NCBI RefSeq assembly: GCF_043641555.1
Contig: NZ_JBHZRJ010000002.1
Span: 248,001-312,000 of the forward strand
DNA from: Saccharospirillum alexandrii_A
GTDB taxonomy: Bacteria; Pseudomonadota; Gammaproteobacteria; Pseudomonadales; Natronospirillaceae
Length of the DNA: 64,000 nt
Direction: 5' to 3'
Shown: one piece after another, positions 33,081-42,331 of the stretch
Layout of the letters: each line of letters starts with the position of its first letter
Position numbering within the stretch: the stretch's first letter is position 1
Position numbers and translations under genes: made by a program
The notes under the pieces: model-generated
What the model was told of the DNA's origin: nothing
The model's input: only the letters and a program-made list of their open reading frames with translations
The model's database searches: none

Positions 33081-34094
33081 TCAGGTCCAAAAACGTGGTT
33101 CGGGTTCGAGCAGAACCTGGAATCGTTCAAACACGGCATCCTGTACATGGATTTGCCAATCCAGTATGGATGATGCTGCCGCCCGTTTTGGGTTGACCAG
33201 CACCAGGGCCTGACGTTCGTAACAGCCCACACCCTCCTCATTGCTTTGTCCGCGCAGCCCACACTGATCGATCAACCATCCAGCCGCCAGTTTCCAGCCT
33301 TCTGGTTGCTCATAAACCACCAGATCATCATGACGAACCAACAACGCCTGATACTGCTCGGTAGAAATAACCGGGTTCTTAAAAAAGCTGCCTGCATTCG
33401 GAAGGTGGTCGGGGTCTGGCAGGCGTGACTGCCGAATCTCTATGACCGTCTCCATCACATCTTGCGCAGTCAGATCAGGCTTCGCTGCCAATGCCTGCAA
33501 CGGACCATAGGACAACTGCGGCATAAAGGTTCGATTCAACTCTAGCTCGACCGCCGTAATGATGAATCGATTTTCCAATTGTTTGAACACGCTGTCCCGA
33601 TAACCAAACTGACAGGCCTCCCGGGTGAAATATCGCCAGCGCTCCTCGAGAATATCGTAGGCCTCAACCCGGTACAGACAGTCCGCCAGTTCAACACCAT
33701 AAGCGCCAATATTCTGAACCGGCGCTGCACCAACGGTACCCGGAATCAGCGCCAGGTTTTCAATGCCGGAACCGCCCTGTGACACCAGATCTACGACGGT
33801 CTGATGCCAGGACTCCCCTGCCCCAAGACGCCAGCGCTGGCGTTCAGATTCAGTCTCAACCTGGGTCTTACCGCGAATGGCGACCTTGATCGTCAGTCCA
33901 CTGACTTGCTCGTTCAGTACCAGGTTGCTTCCGCCACCCAGGGCTCGAATGGCCATGCCCCGGGCGCTTGCCCAGCGCACCAGCGCCGGTAAATCCCGGG
34001 GGTCGGTGAGTTCGGCGCACCAGGCAGCCGTTGACGGAACGCCAAGGGTATTGGCGGCGGAGAGGTCTACCTGAGGCAGTGGATCGATCGTCAT
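33081..34094 (-). CDS. murB: UDP-N-acetylenolpyruvoylglucosamine reductase
   Basis: FAD enzyme completing UDP-N-acetylmuramate synthesis for peptidoglycan; 337 residues. Seen: FAD-binding RALGGGSNLVLNEQVSG, PGTVGAAPVQNIGAYGVEL, the type I signature YRDSVFK, the catalytic Ser in PNAGSFFKNP and the C-terminal Glu in LLEPEPRFW. It is the type I (E. coli-like) enzyme with the extra C-terminal loop. Last gene of the lpxK-kdsB-ptp-murB run, overlapping the phosphatase gene by four bases. Confidence 0.95.
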   Translation of the reverse strand: MTIDPLPQVDLSAANTLGVPSTAAWCAELTDPRDLPALVRWASARGMAIRALGGGSNLVLNEQVSGLTIKVAIRGKTQVETESERQRWRLGAGESWHQTVVDLVSQGGSGIENLALIPGTVGAAPVQNIGAYGVELADCLYRVEAYDILEERWRYFTREACQFGYRDSVFKQLENRFIITAVELELNRTFMPQLSYGPLQALAAKPDLTAQDVMETVIEIRQSRLPDPDHLPNAGSFFKNPVISTEQYQALLVRHDDLVVYEQPEGWKLAAGWLIDQCGLRGQSNEEGVGCYERQALVLVNPKRAAASSILDWQIHVQDAVFERFQVLLEPEPRFWT

Positions 34095-34585
34095 CGTGTG
34101 GCAGTCTGCAGGTGCGTCAACAAGCCCTGGCTGGCTTGTTCACACAGATCCAGCACCGTTGCAAAACCCTCGTCGCCACCAAAATAGGGGTCGGGAACTT
34201 CCCGCAGTTCGGTAACCGCCGCAAAATCCAAAAATAATGCCACGGTTGCCCGGCTGGACTTGGGGGCGATTGCGTTCAGGTTGCTTAGATTGTCGGAATC
34301 CATCGCCAGAATGTAATCAAACCGATGAAAGTCTTCAGGGGTGACTTGTCGGGCTCTTAGATGATCCAGCTTGTAGCCTCGCTCGCGCGCCGCAGCCTGA
34401 CTTCTCGGATCGGGTGCTTTGCCAAGGTGATAGGCCGCCGTGCCAGCTGAATCGACCTCGACTTCTGCCGCCATTGGCGAGTCAGCCAGCCGGGCTTCAA
34501 ACACCGCCTGGGCCGTAGGAGAGCGGCAAATATTACCCAGACAAACGAATAAGACCGATGTCGATGTTGGCTGAGTGTCTGTCAT
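34091..34585 (-). CDS. Low-molecular-weight protein-tyrosine phosphatase
   Basis: Cytoplasmic LMW-PTP of 164 residues. The P-loop is CLGNICRS with nucleophile C15 and R21, and the general acid is D132 in VPDPYFGG. An N-terminal extension of about nine polar residues precedes the core. In Pseudomonas the equivalent gene (ptpA) also lies between kdsB and murB. Substrates are not predictable; the envelope-gene context hints at control of polysaccharide or envelope enzymes, but no partner tyrosine kinase is in the window. Four-base overlaps join it to both neighbours. Confidence 0.9.
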   Translation of the reverse strand: MTDTQPTSTSVLFVCLGNICRSPTAQAVFEARLADSPMAAEVEVDSAGTAAYHLGKAPDPRSQAAARERGYKLDHLRARQVTPEDFHRFDYILAMDSDNLSNLNAIAPKSSRATVALFLDFAAVTELREVPDPYFGGDEGFATVLDLCEQASQGLLTHLQTATR

Positions 34586-35334
34586 GGGGTCTCCTTGCTA
34601 AACAGGGCGCGCACCGCTTCCAGGTCTTCCCGGGTGTCGACACCGGCTGGAACCGGTTGCGCAGCCGGCGCCGCAACAATACAGGCGCCATGCTCCATAA
34701 AACGCAGTTGCTCGAGTTTTTCCAGTTGCTCCAGCGGACTTTCTGGCCAGCCAATGAAGGCATCCAGCGCGCTTTTGCGATAGGCGTATAAACCAATGTG
34801 TCGTTTCCAGACGCCTTGCGGCGACGACTGGGTGTTGTCCCGATCAAACGGAATTCCGGCCCGACTGAAGTACATGACTTCACCGTCTTGCCGTTGCACC
34901 AGTTTTACCGCATTGGGATTGGTGACCATTGCCAGACTGGTGACCGGCTCATAGAGCGTAGCAACCTGGGCCCGGGGGTTCTTCTCCAGCAATTGGGCGA
35001 CTTGCAAGACGTTATCAACGGGCATCAGCGGTTCATCGCCCTGCACATTGACGATGATATCATCGGGGTTCAACCTCAGTTGCTCAGCCGCCTCCTGCAA
35101 CCGGTCAGTTCCTGAAGGATGATCGGCCCGGGTCATAACAACGCTGAACCCGGCCTGCGAGACGACATGCCGTATTTTCTCGTCATCGGTGGCGACCACG
35201 ACCTGGTCGGCGCCACAGGCCTGCACCGCCATTGCCACTCGAACCACCATGGGCTGCCCGCCAATATCGAGCAGGGGTTTACCTGGTAATCGGCTGGAGC
35301 TGTAGCGGGCCGGTATCATGATTATGGTTGCCAT
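34582..35334 (-). CDS. kdsB: CMP-Kdo synthetase (3-deoxy-manno-octulosonate cytidylyltransferase)
   Basis: Activates Kdo with CTP for transfer to lipid A; 250 residues. Motifs: IPARYSSSRLPGKPLLDIGGQPM (7-29, here named in part), VVATDD, the DHPSGTDRLQEA sugar site, VNVQGDEPLMP with the metal-binding Asp, and HIGLYAYRK. Lies two bases from lpxK; in Pseudomonas a small ycaR/Trm112-like gene separates the pair, and it is absent here. Works with kdsA and kdsC at 46.2-47.7 kb. Confidence 0.95.
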   Translation of the reverse strand: MATIIMIPARYSSSRLPGKPLLDIGGQPMVVRVAMAVQACGADQVVVATDDEKIRHVVSQAGFSVVMTRADHPSGTDRLQEAAEQLRLNPDDIIVNVQGDEPLMPVDNVLQVAQLLEKNPRAQVATLYEPVTSLAMVTNPNAVKLVQRQDGEVMYFSRAGIPFDRDNTQSSPQGVWKRHIGLYAYRKSALDAFIGWPESPLEQLEKLEQLRFMEHGACIVAAPAAQPVPAGVDTREDLEAVRALFSKETP

Positions 35335-35336
35335 CT

Positions 35337-36281
35337 TTAGGCGCTCCTGAGGGCAGATTCTATGGAGTCCAGCAAGTCAGCCGGTAATTCGGGTTCTAGC
35401 CTGACAACGTAACAATGGTCTGGCCAGGGTCTGGCCAGTTTAACAGCGTCTTTTTCCGTCAACACCAGGGGTAGCCGAGCATCAGCCAACCAGTCTGGCG
35501 GGACGGGTCTATGATCGCCGGGCGAATGAGTGGCCTGCAGACGAAACCCCTGCTCTGCCAATTGCTGATAAAAGCTTTGCGGGTAACCGATGCCGGCACA
35601 GGCACGGATTTCGGTGTTTTTGGCGAGTGAATGGCCCTGTGCGTTGACGGGCCATTGGGGATTGAGTGTCAGTACCGCATCAACGTCAAGGCCTGCTGGC
35701 CGCTGCCCCTTGGCTACCCGCCATTGAACCGTGGGTATTCGATCAGCCGGTTCGCGCAACGGCCCGGCTGGCAGCATTTGGCCGTTACCGAGGCCTCGAA
35801 CACCATCGATCATGATCAGTTCAAGTTCGCGCCCCATCCGGTAATGCTGCAAACCATCGTCACTGATCACTGCATCCAGCGGGTACTGTTTCACCAGGTA
35901 TCGCACCGCCCGGTCGCGGTCGGGGTCTACCACCACGGGGCAGCCCAATTGCTGTGCCAGGGCTTTGGGTTCATCACCACACTGGCGGGCATCGGTGTCA
36001 GTGGTTACGAGAAGCGGATAATGATGGCTGTGTCCGCCATAACCGCGCGACACGATACCACAACGCACCCCACGCTCCTGAAGTGAGGACACCAGAGCCT
36101 GAATGGCTGGCGACTTACCGGTGCCGCCAACCGTCAGGTTACCCACGACCAACACGGGCACTCCGTAACGGCCCTTATGGCGCTGACGAAACCGGCGCCG
36201 GGCAATCAACCCGGCCAGCCAGCTTAGAGGCAATAGCAGCCGGGCTACCAGCGTGAGTGGTTTAACGTACCAGAAGTTCAT
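35337..36281 (-). CDS. lpxK: Tetraacyldisaccharide 4'-kinase
   Basis: Inner-membrane P-loop kinase that phosphorylates the 4' position of the lipid A precursor; 314 residues. A hydrophobic N-terminal helix (about 9-28) is followed by the family P-loop VVGNLTVGGTGKSP (46-58), then SRGYGG, GDEPKALAQQL, ISDDGLQHYRMGRELELIMID and LPAGPLREP, all diagnostic. Upstream exbD-exbB probably belong to the same transcript, separated by only 23 bases. Confidence 0.95.
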   Translation of the reverse strand: MNFWYVKPLTLVARLLLPLSWLAGLIARRRFRQRHKGRYGVPVLVVGNLTVGGTGKSPAIQALVSSLQERGVRCGIVSRGYGGHSHHYPLLVTTDTDARQCGDEPKALAQQLGCPVVVDPDRDRAVRYLVKQYPLDAVISDDGLQHYRMGRELELIMIDGVRGLGNGQMLPAGPLREPADRIPTVQWRVAKGQRPAGLDVDAVLTLNPQWPVNAQGHSLAKNTEIRACAGIGYPQSFYQQLAEQGFRLQATHSPGDHRPVPPDWLADARLPLVLTEKDAVKLARPWPDHCYVVRLEPELPADLLDSIESALRSA

Positions 36282-36304
36282 TCGCTACTTGCCGGCGCCA
36301 TCGG

Positions 36305-36724
36305 TCAGGGGCTTTCCGGTACCTGGGTCGCGTAGCTGACCCGATAGAACCCCATTTGACCTACCGCATCCAGCACGTAGACCATCGCCTGGTGCGGTGC
36401 CTGGGCATCGCCGGTAATGATGACGGTGGTATCCCGGCTGCTGCCTGCCATTTCGGCCAGCGCCTGCTTGAGGGATTCGGTATCAGAGCGCAGCAAGGGC
36501 GTGTTATTCACCGCGTACTGGCCCTGGGCATCGACCTGAATTTCGATCGGTCGTTCATCACCGAGCACGGCCTCACTGCTGCTCTCAGGCAGATCGATCT
36601 GCAACTGAGTTTCACGAGTAAAGGTGGTCGATACCATAAAAAAAATCAGCAGGAGGAAAACGACATCAATCAGCGGCGTTAGATTGACCTGCGCTTCTTC
36701 CTGGCGGCTGCGTCTGAATCGCAT
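36305..36724 (-). CDS. exbD: ExbD/TolR-family biopolymer transport protein
   Basis: Bitopic inner-membrane partner of the ExbB proton channel; 139 residues. One transmembrane segment (about 20-37) contains the proton-relay aspartate D20 in LTPLIDVVFLLLIFFMV. The periplasmic domain includes the TolR-like segment DVxxxVxITGDAQAPHQAMVYVLDAV. There is no tonB or tolA in this window; the location next to lpxK and comEC matches a second ExbBD pair in Pseudomonas (PA2982-PA2983 from memory) whose energised partner is not settled. Confidence 0.9.
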   Translation of the reverse strand: MRFRRSRQEEAQVNLTPLIDVVFLLLIFFMVSTTFTRETQLQIDLPESSSEAVLGDERPIEIQVDAQGQYAVNNTPLLRSDTESLKQALAEMAGSSRDTTVIITGDAQAPHQAMVYVLDAVGQMGFYRVSYATQVPESP

Positions 36725-36736
36725 GGGCGGCTCCCG

Positions 36737-37351
36737 TCAGCTCGACTTGGCATCGGAATGAATGGCATCAACCAGTTTGGCGCTGTCCTGTTCCATGATA
36801 ACCAGCAGATCATCCACCCGGCGAGTCAGCGCACGGTGAAAAATAACCGCTGGTATGGCAACACTCAACCCGGCGGCGGTGGTAATCAGTGCCTGGGATA
36901 TACCGCCGGCCAGCACGCCTGTGTTGCCACTGCCCTGAACCATGATGGCGGTAAATACTTCGATCATGCCCAATACCGTGCCCAGCAAACCCAACAGAGG
37001 TGCGATCGCGGCAATGGTGCCCAGGGTGCTCAGAAACTTTTCCATTTCGTGGGCAACATGATTGCCCGCTTCCTGAATGGCATCCTTCATGGCTTCACGG
37101 CCATGCTTGGACGCCGTCAATCCGGACGAAAGGATATAGCCAAAGAGGCTGCCGCTTTTCAGTTCCTTGATCTTAGCCGAATCCAGTTCGTGGTTCTTGA
37201 TCCACATCCAGACTTTCGGCAACTGATCTTTGGGCATTACCTTGGCCAGGCGCAACGCCCAATAACGTTCGACCGTAATGGCAATGGCGACGATGGAACA
37301 CAACACAATGGGGACCATCAACCACCCACCGGCTTTAATAATTTCAAACAC
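36737..37351 (-). CDS. exbB: ExbB/TolQ-family proton channel protein
   Basis: MotA/TolQ/ExbB channel protein, 204 residues. Three hydrophobic segments lie at about 10-27, 109-135 and 154-172, with the conserved cytoplasmic region between the first two. The signature LGTIAAIAPLLGLLGTVLGMIEVF and GGISQALITTAAGLSVAIPAVI are typical of the pore-lining helices. Forms a complex with the exbD product encoded 12 bases downstream and uses the proton gradient to move a periplasmic partner protein that is not encoded here. Confidence 0.92.
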   Translation of the reverse strand: MFEIIKAGGWLMVPIVLCSIVAIAITVERYWALRLAKVMPKDQLPKVWMWIKNHELDSAKIKELKSGSLFGYILSSGLTASKHGREAMKDAIQEAGNHVAHEMEKFLSTLGTIAAIAPLLGLLGTVLGMIEVFTAIMVQGSGNTGVLAGGISQALITTAAGLSVAIPAVIFHRALTRRVDDLLVIMEQDSAKLVDAIHSDAKSS

Positions 37352-37435
37352 TTAGCGTACCTCCATAGACTCGGGCGTAATCTACCATACTGTTTCCGTC
37401 AGAACATGGCTTTAAAACAGGTTGTGAAATAATTC

Positions 37436-39661
37436 TCATTTGAGCCAGCGTTTCCGAAAGGCCGAGCGGTAGTCGTTCAATTGCATGCGCCCGTCTCTGA
37501 CGATCAGCCTGAAGGTCCCCAGGTCCGCCGTATTGTGCAGCGTTCGGTCGTGGCGTCGGGTATAAGCCACCAGATCGGCATTGGGCCAGCGTGGCAGGTG
37601 CCTGTCTCCTGAACTGACCAGCAGCAAAGCCTCAGGGCTGGCATCCAGAAAAGCAGAGGCACTGCTGGTGCGACTGCCATGATGACCAACAACAATGGCC
37701 GCGGCCGGAAACAACTCCGGGCGCGTCTGCAGTAACCAGTATTCTACCATTCGACTGGCGTCACCCGTGATCAGCACAGCCCCGGCAGGCGTCGGAATCC
37801 AGATTACGCAGGAGGTGTCGTTGCTACTGGTCTGCAGAGCAAGCGGGACCGGAATCATTTCAAACGGCAAGGCGTTGTGCCGGGCACCCGTACGATGGCA
37901 ATTGCGCCAGCCAGGTCGGCCGCTCAACTGAGCCAATCGATCCGGATTACCGGACACCCGGCTGGCCCCGGGCCATTCCTGCACGGCCCAATGGGCACCC
38001 CCGGCATGGTCGGCATCGGCGTGACTGACCAGGAGCCCGGCGGGCTGAATGGACTCACGCCGATACCAGGGTGCCAGACGCTGCCTGGCAACGCTGCTGC
38101 CATCCTGCCACTGACCAGCCAGGTCATAAAGCCAGGTTTGGTCCGGCCACTGCAACACCATGGCCTGACCGTGGCCAACATCCAGCAGCGTCATTTGAAA
38201 GGTGTCGATTTCAGATCTGGAGGAAGCCATGGCCATGGCGACCACCGCCAGCAACGGCATGGCAATCCAGCGCACCGGTCGTTCCACGCTCTGGCTCAAC
38301 AACCACCAGGACAACACGGTGACCAGGCCGATTTGCCACCAGGTCCAGGCCGGAGCCGACTGATACCAGGGTGACACCCGCTCAAGCACTGCCAGGGCAA
38401 TGGCAACCACCCACTCATAACCACTGACCCAGGCGATGTCTGGCAACAACAGTATGAAAAGTGACCACGGCAGCAGGAGCAATGTCACCAGCGGTATCAT
38501 CAGGGCATTGATGAGCAGCGACAAGGGATGCCAGACAAACCCCATCGCTGCGGTAATGGGGATCATGAGCAGCGTCAGTGTGGCTTGCAGCTTGAGTGCC
38601 AGCCAGACGGTTGAATGATCGTGTTGCGACCAGCGCTCGGCCAGACGGACGATGATCGCCACCAATAAAAAACTCAACCAGGCACCGGTACTGAGCCAGG
38701 CCTGGGGTCGAAACAGCGTAATGACGACTGCTGCACACGCCAACACATCGAGTGCATTGAAGCGTCGCCCAACACTCAGGGCGATCAGTGGAATAGCCAG
38801 CATGACCCAGGCCCGCAACGCGGGAAATCCAAATCCGGTCAGGCCGACAAAGGCACCGCACAGCAATGCCACCCAAGCCAGTTGCAGGTAAAAGCTCCGG
38901 TTCAGCGGTATGCCGGGCAGGAGCAACAAAGCGCGACCAAGCAGCACCCCCCAGGCGGCAACCATGCCCACATGCATACCACTGACGACCATCAGATGTT
39001 TCAACTGAGTCTGCTCGAACAGGTCGCCCAGATGAGCGGGTAAACTGGAAGACCACCCCAGACTGAGCGCAGACCAGATGGCCCGTGCATCTGCGCTCTG
39101 AAACTGCGGTGACGCCCGGTCGTGCAGTCGCACAGGTACACCCGGCTGTCGCGTTACGGTGTGGATCTCCAGCAAGCTGCCCAGGGCATCGATGCGTTCA
39201 CTGAAATAGTAGCGCGTCGCATTAAACTGACCGGGTATCAGCGCGCCGACGGGTTTTCTGAGACGGAAATCGCCCCGAACGCAGTCACCCGCGTGCAGGA
39301 TTCGCCCGGCATCGGCGGTGAACCGCAACTGACGCAACGCCAGTTCGGCAGGCTGATCGGTCACCGTGGCGACGGCGGATTGATAATCGTCGAATACCCG
39401 AGCCGGTTGAGACAGGCAAACGGCCAGTTCCGCAGTCTTGTGTTGCCACTGAGGGGGTAATAGAAAGCGCGCTTCATATTCCAGCCGCAACAACAAGGTG
39501 GCCGTAAAAACCAACAGCAGTAAAGCCAGGGAGGGCCGAAACCAGAGAGTGACCGACATGACCAGCGCGACCAATCCGCTGGCCCAGCCAACACCGGTGT
39601 AAAACCACAGTAAGGGCAGGCCTATACTCAGCACTGCCAGGCTGGTCATACCCTTGACCAT
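37436..39661 (-). CDS. comEC: DNA internalization protein ComEC/Rec2
   Basis: Inner-membrane channel for single-stranded DNA uptake in transformation; 741 residues. An N-terminal DUF4131 region (membrane segments in 1-65, then an OB-like domain) leads to the Competence domain with VVSGMHVGMVAAWG (226-239) and many hydrophobic helices (about 230-480). The C-terminal metallo-beta-lactamase-like domain has SHADADHAGG (546-555) and VVGHHGSRTSS, so the metal ligands that some homologues lack are present. Start ATG 39661 with GGAG ten bases upstream. No other competence gene except pilZ lies in the window. Confidence 0.92.
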   Translation of the reverse strand: MVKGMTSLAVLSIGLPLLWFYTGVGWASGLVALVMSVTLWFRPSLALLLLVFTATLLLRLEYEARFLLPPQWQHKTAELAVCLSQPARVFDDYQSAVATVTDQPAELALRQLRFTADAGRILHAGDCVRGDFRLRKPVGALIPGQFNATRYYFSERIDALGSLLEIHTVTRQPGVPVRLHDRASPQFQSADARAIWSALSLGWSSSLPAHLGDLFEQTQLKHLMVVSGMHVGMVAAWGVLLGRALLLLPGIPLNRSFYLQLAWVALLCGAFVGLTGFGFPALRAWVMLAIPLIALSVGRRFNALDVLACAAVVITLFRPQAWLSTGAWLSFLLVAIIVRLAERWSQHDHSTVWLALKLQATLTLLMIPITAAMGFVWHPLSLLINALMIPLVTLLLLPWSLFILLLPDIAWVSGYEWVVAIALAVLERVSPWYQSAPAWTWWQIGLVTVLSWWLLSQSVERPVRWIAMPLLAVVAMAMASSRSEIDTFQMTLLDVGHGQAMVLQWPDQTWLYDLAGQWQDGSSVARQRLAPWYRRESIQPAGLLVSHADADHAGGAHWAVQEWPGASRVSGNPDRLAQLSGRPGWRNCHRTGARHNALPFEMIPVPLALQTSSNDTSCVIWIPTPAGAVLITGDASRMVEYWLLQTRPELFPAAAIVVGHHGSRTSSASAFLDASPEALLLVSSGDRHLPRWPNADLVAYTRRHDRTLHNTADLGTFRLIVRDGRMQLNDYRSAFRKRWLK

Positions 39662-39719
39662 ATAGAGCTGGCTCCTTTAAACAGGCATACTGTCCGTCTA
39701 CCTCAAGTGTTAATCGTTT

Positions 39720-40250
39720 ATGCCCCGGCGTACCCTGCAAAAATGGCTGCCCCACCCAGATCACATTCGACAGTTGCCCGCCCTGCACCGGTTCGGGCAC
39801 TGGTTGCATGAACCCGGGATCTGGCACCTCAACCGGCGCAGTGTCGCCCGGGCCTTCGCTATTGGTCTGTTCGTGGCGCTGTTGCCGATACCCGGCCAAA
39901 TGCCACTGGCCGCCCTGGCTGCGATATTCTTTACCGCGAATTTGCCGATTGCACTGGCGTTGGTGTGGCTGAGTAATCCGTTCACCATGCCAGTGATATT
40001 TTATGGCACCTACTGGCTGGGCGCACAGTTATCCGGCCGATCTGTGATCGCGTTCGAAACAATTCAGCAAAACGGTTGGGGGTCGACCCTGCTGTTGGAC
40101 CTCTACTGGCCAACTTTTCTGGGCGGGGTTCTGTGCGGGCTGGTACTGGCGCCACTCGGGTATTTTCTGATCAGCGGTCTCTACCACTGGCGAATGCGCT
40201 TGAACCGCCGTCGCCGCAACCGGTTACGGCAACAGCGACGGGGTGAATGA
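39720..40250 (+). CDS. DUF2062 membrane protein
   Basis: Protein of 176 residues with two to three membrane helices (about 45-85, 95-115 and 135-160) and a strongly basic tail ending RRRRNRLRQQRRGE. The family motif is visible as SVARAFAIGLFVALLPIPGQM and LSNPFTMPVIFYGTYWLGA. DUF2062 proteins have no settled function. The gene is divergent from comEC (58 bp gap) and ends eight bases before the lolD stop on the other strand; the same order occurs in Pseudomonas. Confidence 0.88.
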   Translation: MPRRTLQKWLPHPDHIRQLPALHRFGHWLHEPGIWHLNRRSVARAFAIGLFVALLPIPGQMPLAALAAIFFTANLPIALALVWLSNPFTMPVIFYGTYWLGAQLSGRSVIAFETIQQNGWGSTLLLDLYWPTFLGGVLCGLVLAPLGYFLISGLYHWRMRLNRRRRNRLRQQRRGE

Positions 40251-40257
40251 CGGGTCG

Positions 40258-40944
40258 TTAGGCGGTCAACAACTCCAGGCGGCCGCGTTTCAGTACGTAC
40301 TGTTTCGGCATTTGCCGGGCCCAATCCTGATTGTGGGTCACCACAATAAAACTGGAATCCATATCCCGGTTCAATTCCATGATCAACTCATGAACCTGCT
40401 CTGAGGTCGTGTCATCCAGGTTACCCGTAGGTTCGTCCATTAACACCACAGGCGGGTGATTGATCAGGGCACGGGCGATCGCTACGCGCTGGCGTTCACC
40501 ACCTGACAGTTCAGCCGGGCGATGCCGCGCCCTGTCTTTCAGGCCAACCCGTTCCAGTAATTGCAACGCCCTCGGTTCACTCTCCGACGCCTTCATGCCC
40601 CCTATCACCTGTGGCAACAGGATATTCTCCAGCGCGGTAAACTCGGGCAACAGATGATGAAACTGAAAAACGAAGCCCATGTGCTGGTTGCGCAGCAGGG
40701 CCCGTCGGCGATCGCTCAGACTGGACATGGCCTGGTCGGCCATGTACACCTCACCGACACTCGGAGAATCGAGCCCGGCCAGCAAATTAAGCAAGGTCGT
40801 CTTCCCGGAACCGCTACTGCCAACGATACTGACCAGCTCTCCGGGGTCGATGGTGAAGTTGATGTCGTGCAACACCTCGACCTGCTCGGGGCCCATTTTA
40901 AAAAAACGACCGACGGATTCGCACCGCAACACATCACGATTCAT
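40258..40944 (-). CDS. lolD: Lipoprotein-releasing ABC transporter ATPase LolD
   Basis: ATPase of the LolCDE complex that extracts outer-membrane-destined lipoproteins from the inner membrane and hands them to LolA; 228 residues. Walker A GSSGSGKTTLLN (43-54), signature LSGGERQRVAIARAL, Walker B VVLMDEPTGNLD and the H-loop VVTHNQDWA are all intact. The Lol-specific stretch MGFVFQFHHLLPEFTALEN is present, separating it from FtsE or MacB ATPases. Overlaps the permease gene by 11 bases. Confidence 0.95.
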   Translation of the reverse strand: MNRDVLRCESVGRFFKMGPEQVEVLHDINFTIDPGELVSIVGSSGSGKTTLLNLLAGLDSPSVGEVYMADQAMSSLSDRRRALLRNQHMGFVFQFHHLLPEFTALENILLPQVIGGMKASESEPRALQLLERVGLKDRARHRPAELSGGERQRVAIARALINHPPVVLMDEPTGNLDDTTSEQVHELIMELNRDMDSSFIVVTHNQDWARQMPKQYVLKRGRLELLTA

Positions 40945-42187
40945 ATCGCAGGGCCTCCGCCGGTGAGATTCGAGACGCCCGCCAGGCTGGGTACAGCGTT
41001 GCCAGTACGCTGATTACGAAAGTCGCCCCCGCAATCAACCGTACGTCAGACCACTTCAATTCAGACGGTATATAGCTGATAAAATAAACCTCGGCATTGA
41101 GGAACTGGATGTTCAGCACTTGCTCGAACCAGGCAATGATGTCGGCCACAGACCAGGCACCCACGACCCCCAGAATAACCCCCAGGGAGATACCGATCAG
41201 CCCGATGGCCGTGCCCTGAACAATGAATATTCCCATGATCTGACCGGTGCGCGCCCCCAGCGTTCTGAGAATGGCAATTTCACCCTGTTTGTCCGTCACC
41301 ATCATGACCAGGCTCGACACAATGTTAAACACGGCAACGGCTACGATCATGAACAGCAATAAACCGACCATGCGTTTTTCCATCTGAATCGCCTGGAACA
41401 GATTGCCCTGGGTTCGGCTCCAGTCACTGACCAGATAGCGGCCAGCAAGCTCACGCCCGGCCTCGACTCCGATCCGCCGGGCATCGAACAGGTCGTCCAC
41501 TTTCAAGTGAACGCCATCGACGGCATCGCCATAGCGCAGTATCCGTCCCAGATCCGTCATGTGAACCACCGCCAGGTTAGCGTCCAGCTCCGCGCCTACG
41601 GAAAAAGTACCGACCACTTCAAAGCGTTTAAACCGGGGAGTGACACCAGCCAGGTTGACCGTTACTTCAGGCACCATCATGGTAACCCGGTCGCCAACGC
41701 CGACGCCGAGTGTGCGCGCCATAATGTCACCCAGCACGATGCCAAAGCCGCCTTCGACCAGCGGGTCAAGCGAGCCGGATACCATGTGATTAGGGAGAAT
41801 GGACACGTCTGCCAGGGTAGACGGATCAACGCCATTGATCAGTGCGCCCTTGGTTTGGGAGCGCCCTACCAGCATGCCCTGACTTTCTGTATAAGGGCTG
41901 GCACCCAGTACTTGCGGATGTTCTGTGACCGTGTTCACGACGGATTGCCAGTCGGTCATTTCACCCGGTTGCGACAGGGTCGCGTGGGGTACCATGCCGA
42001 GAATGCGATTGCGCAATTCACGATCGAAGCCATTCATCACCGACAGCACGATGATCAATACCATAACCCCCAGGGTCAGGCCGATCATCGAGACGCCGGA
42101 AATGAAGGAAATAAAGTGGTTTCTGCGGCGGGCACGCAAATAACGCAAACCGACCAAAAGCGGGATATGATTCAGCATGGCGGGCAT
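40934..42187 (-). CDS. lolC: Lipoprotein-releasing system permease LolC/LolE
   Basis: Membrane subunit of the Lol lipoprotein exporter; about 417 residues. It has one N-terminal transmembrane helix (about 28-50, HFISFISGVSMIGLTLGV), a long periplasmic domain, and three C-terminal helices followed by the FtsX-like ending ATLYPAWRASRISPAEALRYE. The start at 42187 is preferred on ribosome-site spacing; 42178 is possible. Only one permease gene is here, whereas E. coli and Pseudomonas have lolC and lolE on either side of lolD. It could be lolC with lolE elsewhere, or a LolF-type protein serving as a homodimer. Confidence 0.9.
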   Translation of the reverse strand: MPAMLNHIPLLVGLRYLRARRRNHFISFISGVSMIGLTLGVMVLIIVLSVMNGFDRELRNRILGMVPHATLSQPGEMTDWQSVVNTVTEHPQVLGASPYTESQGMLVGRSQTKGALINGVDPSTLADVSILPNHMVSGSLDPLVEGGFGIVLGDIMARTLGVGVGDRVTMMVPEVTVNLAGVTPRFKRFEVVGTFSVGAELDANLAVVHMTDLGRILRYGDAVDGVHLKVDDLFDARRIGVEAGRELAGRYLVSDWSRTQGNLFQAIQMEKRMVGLLLFMIVAVAVFNIVSSLVMMVTDKQGEIAILRTLGARTGQIMGIFIVQGTAIGLIGISLGVILGVVGAWSVADIIAWFEQVLNIQFLNAEVYFISYIPSELKWSDVRLIAGATFVISVLATLYPAWRASRISPAEALRYES

Positions 42188-42331
42188 TAAACCACCCTGC
42201 CCTGAGCGTGCCAAGATCATTTTGGGTACACTCGGGCTGCAGACAGGTGCTTTTCGTCTTCGTTACACTCATTAACACAATGAGCGGCGGGCAACCTGCC
42301 ACAAAACACCGCCTTCTCAAAGGAGCGCATT

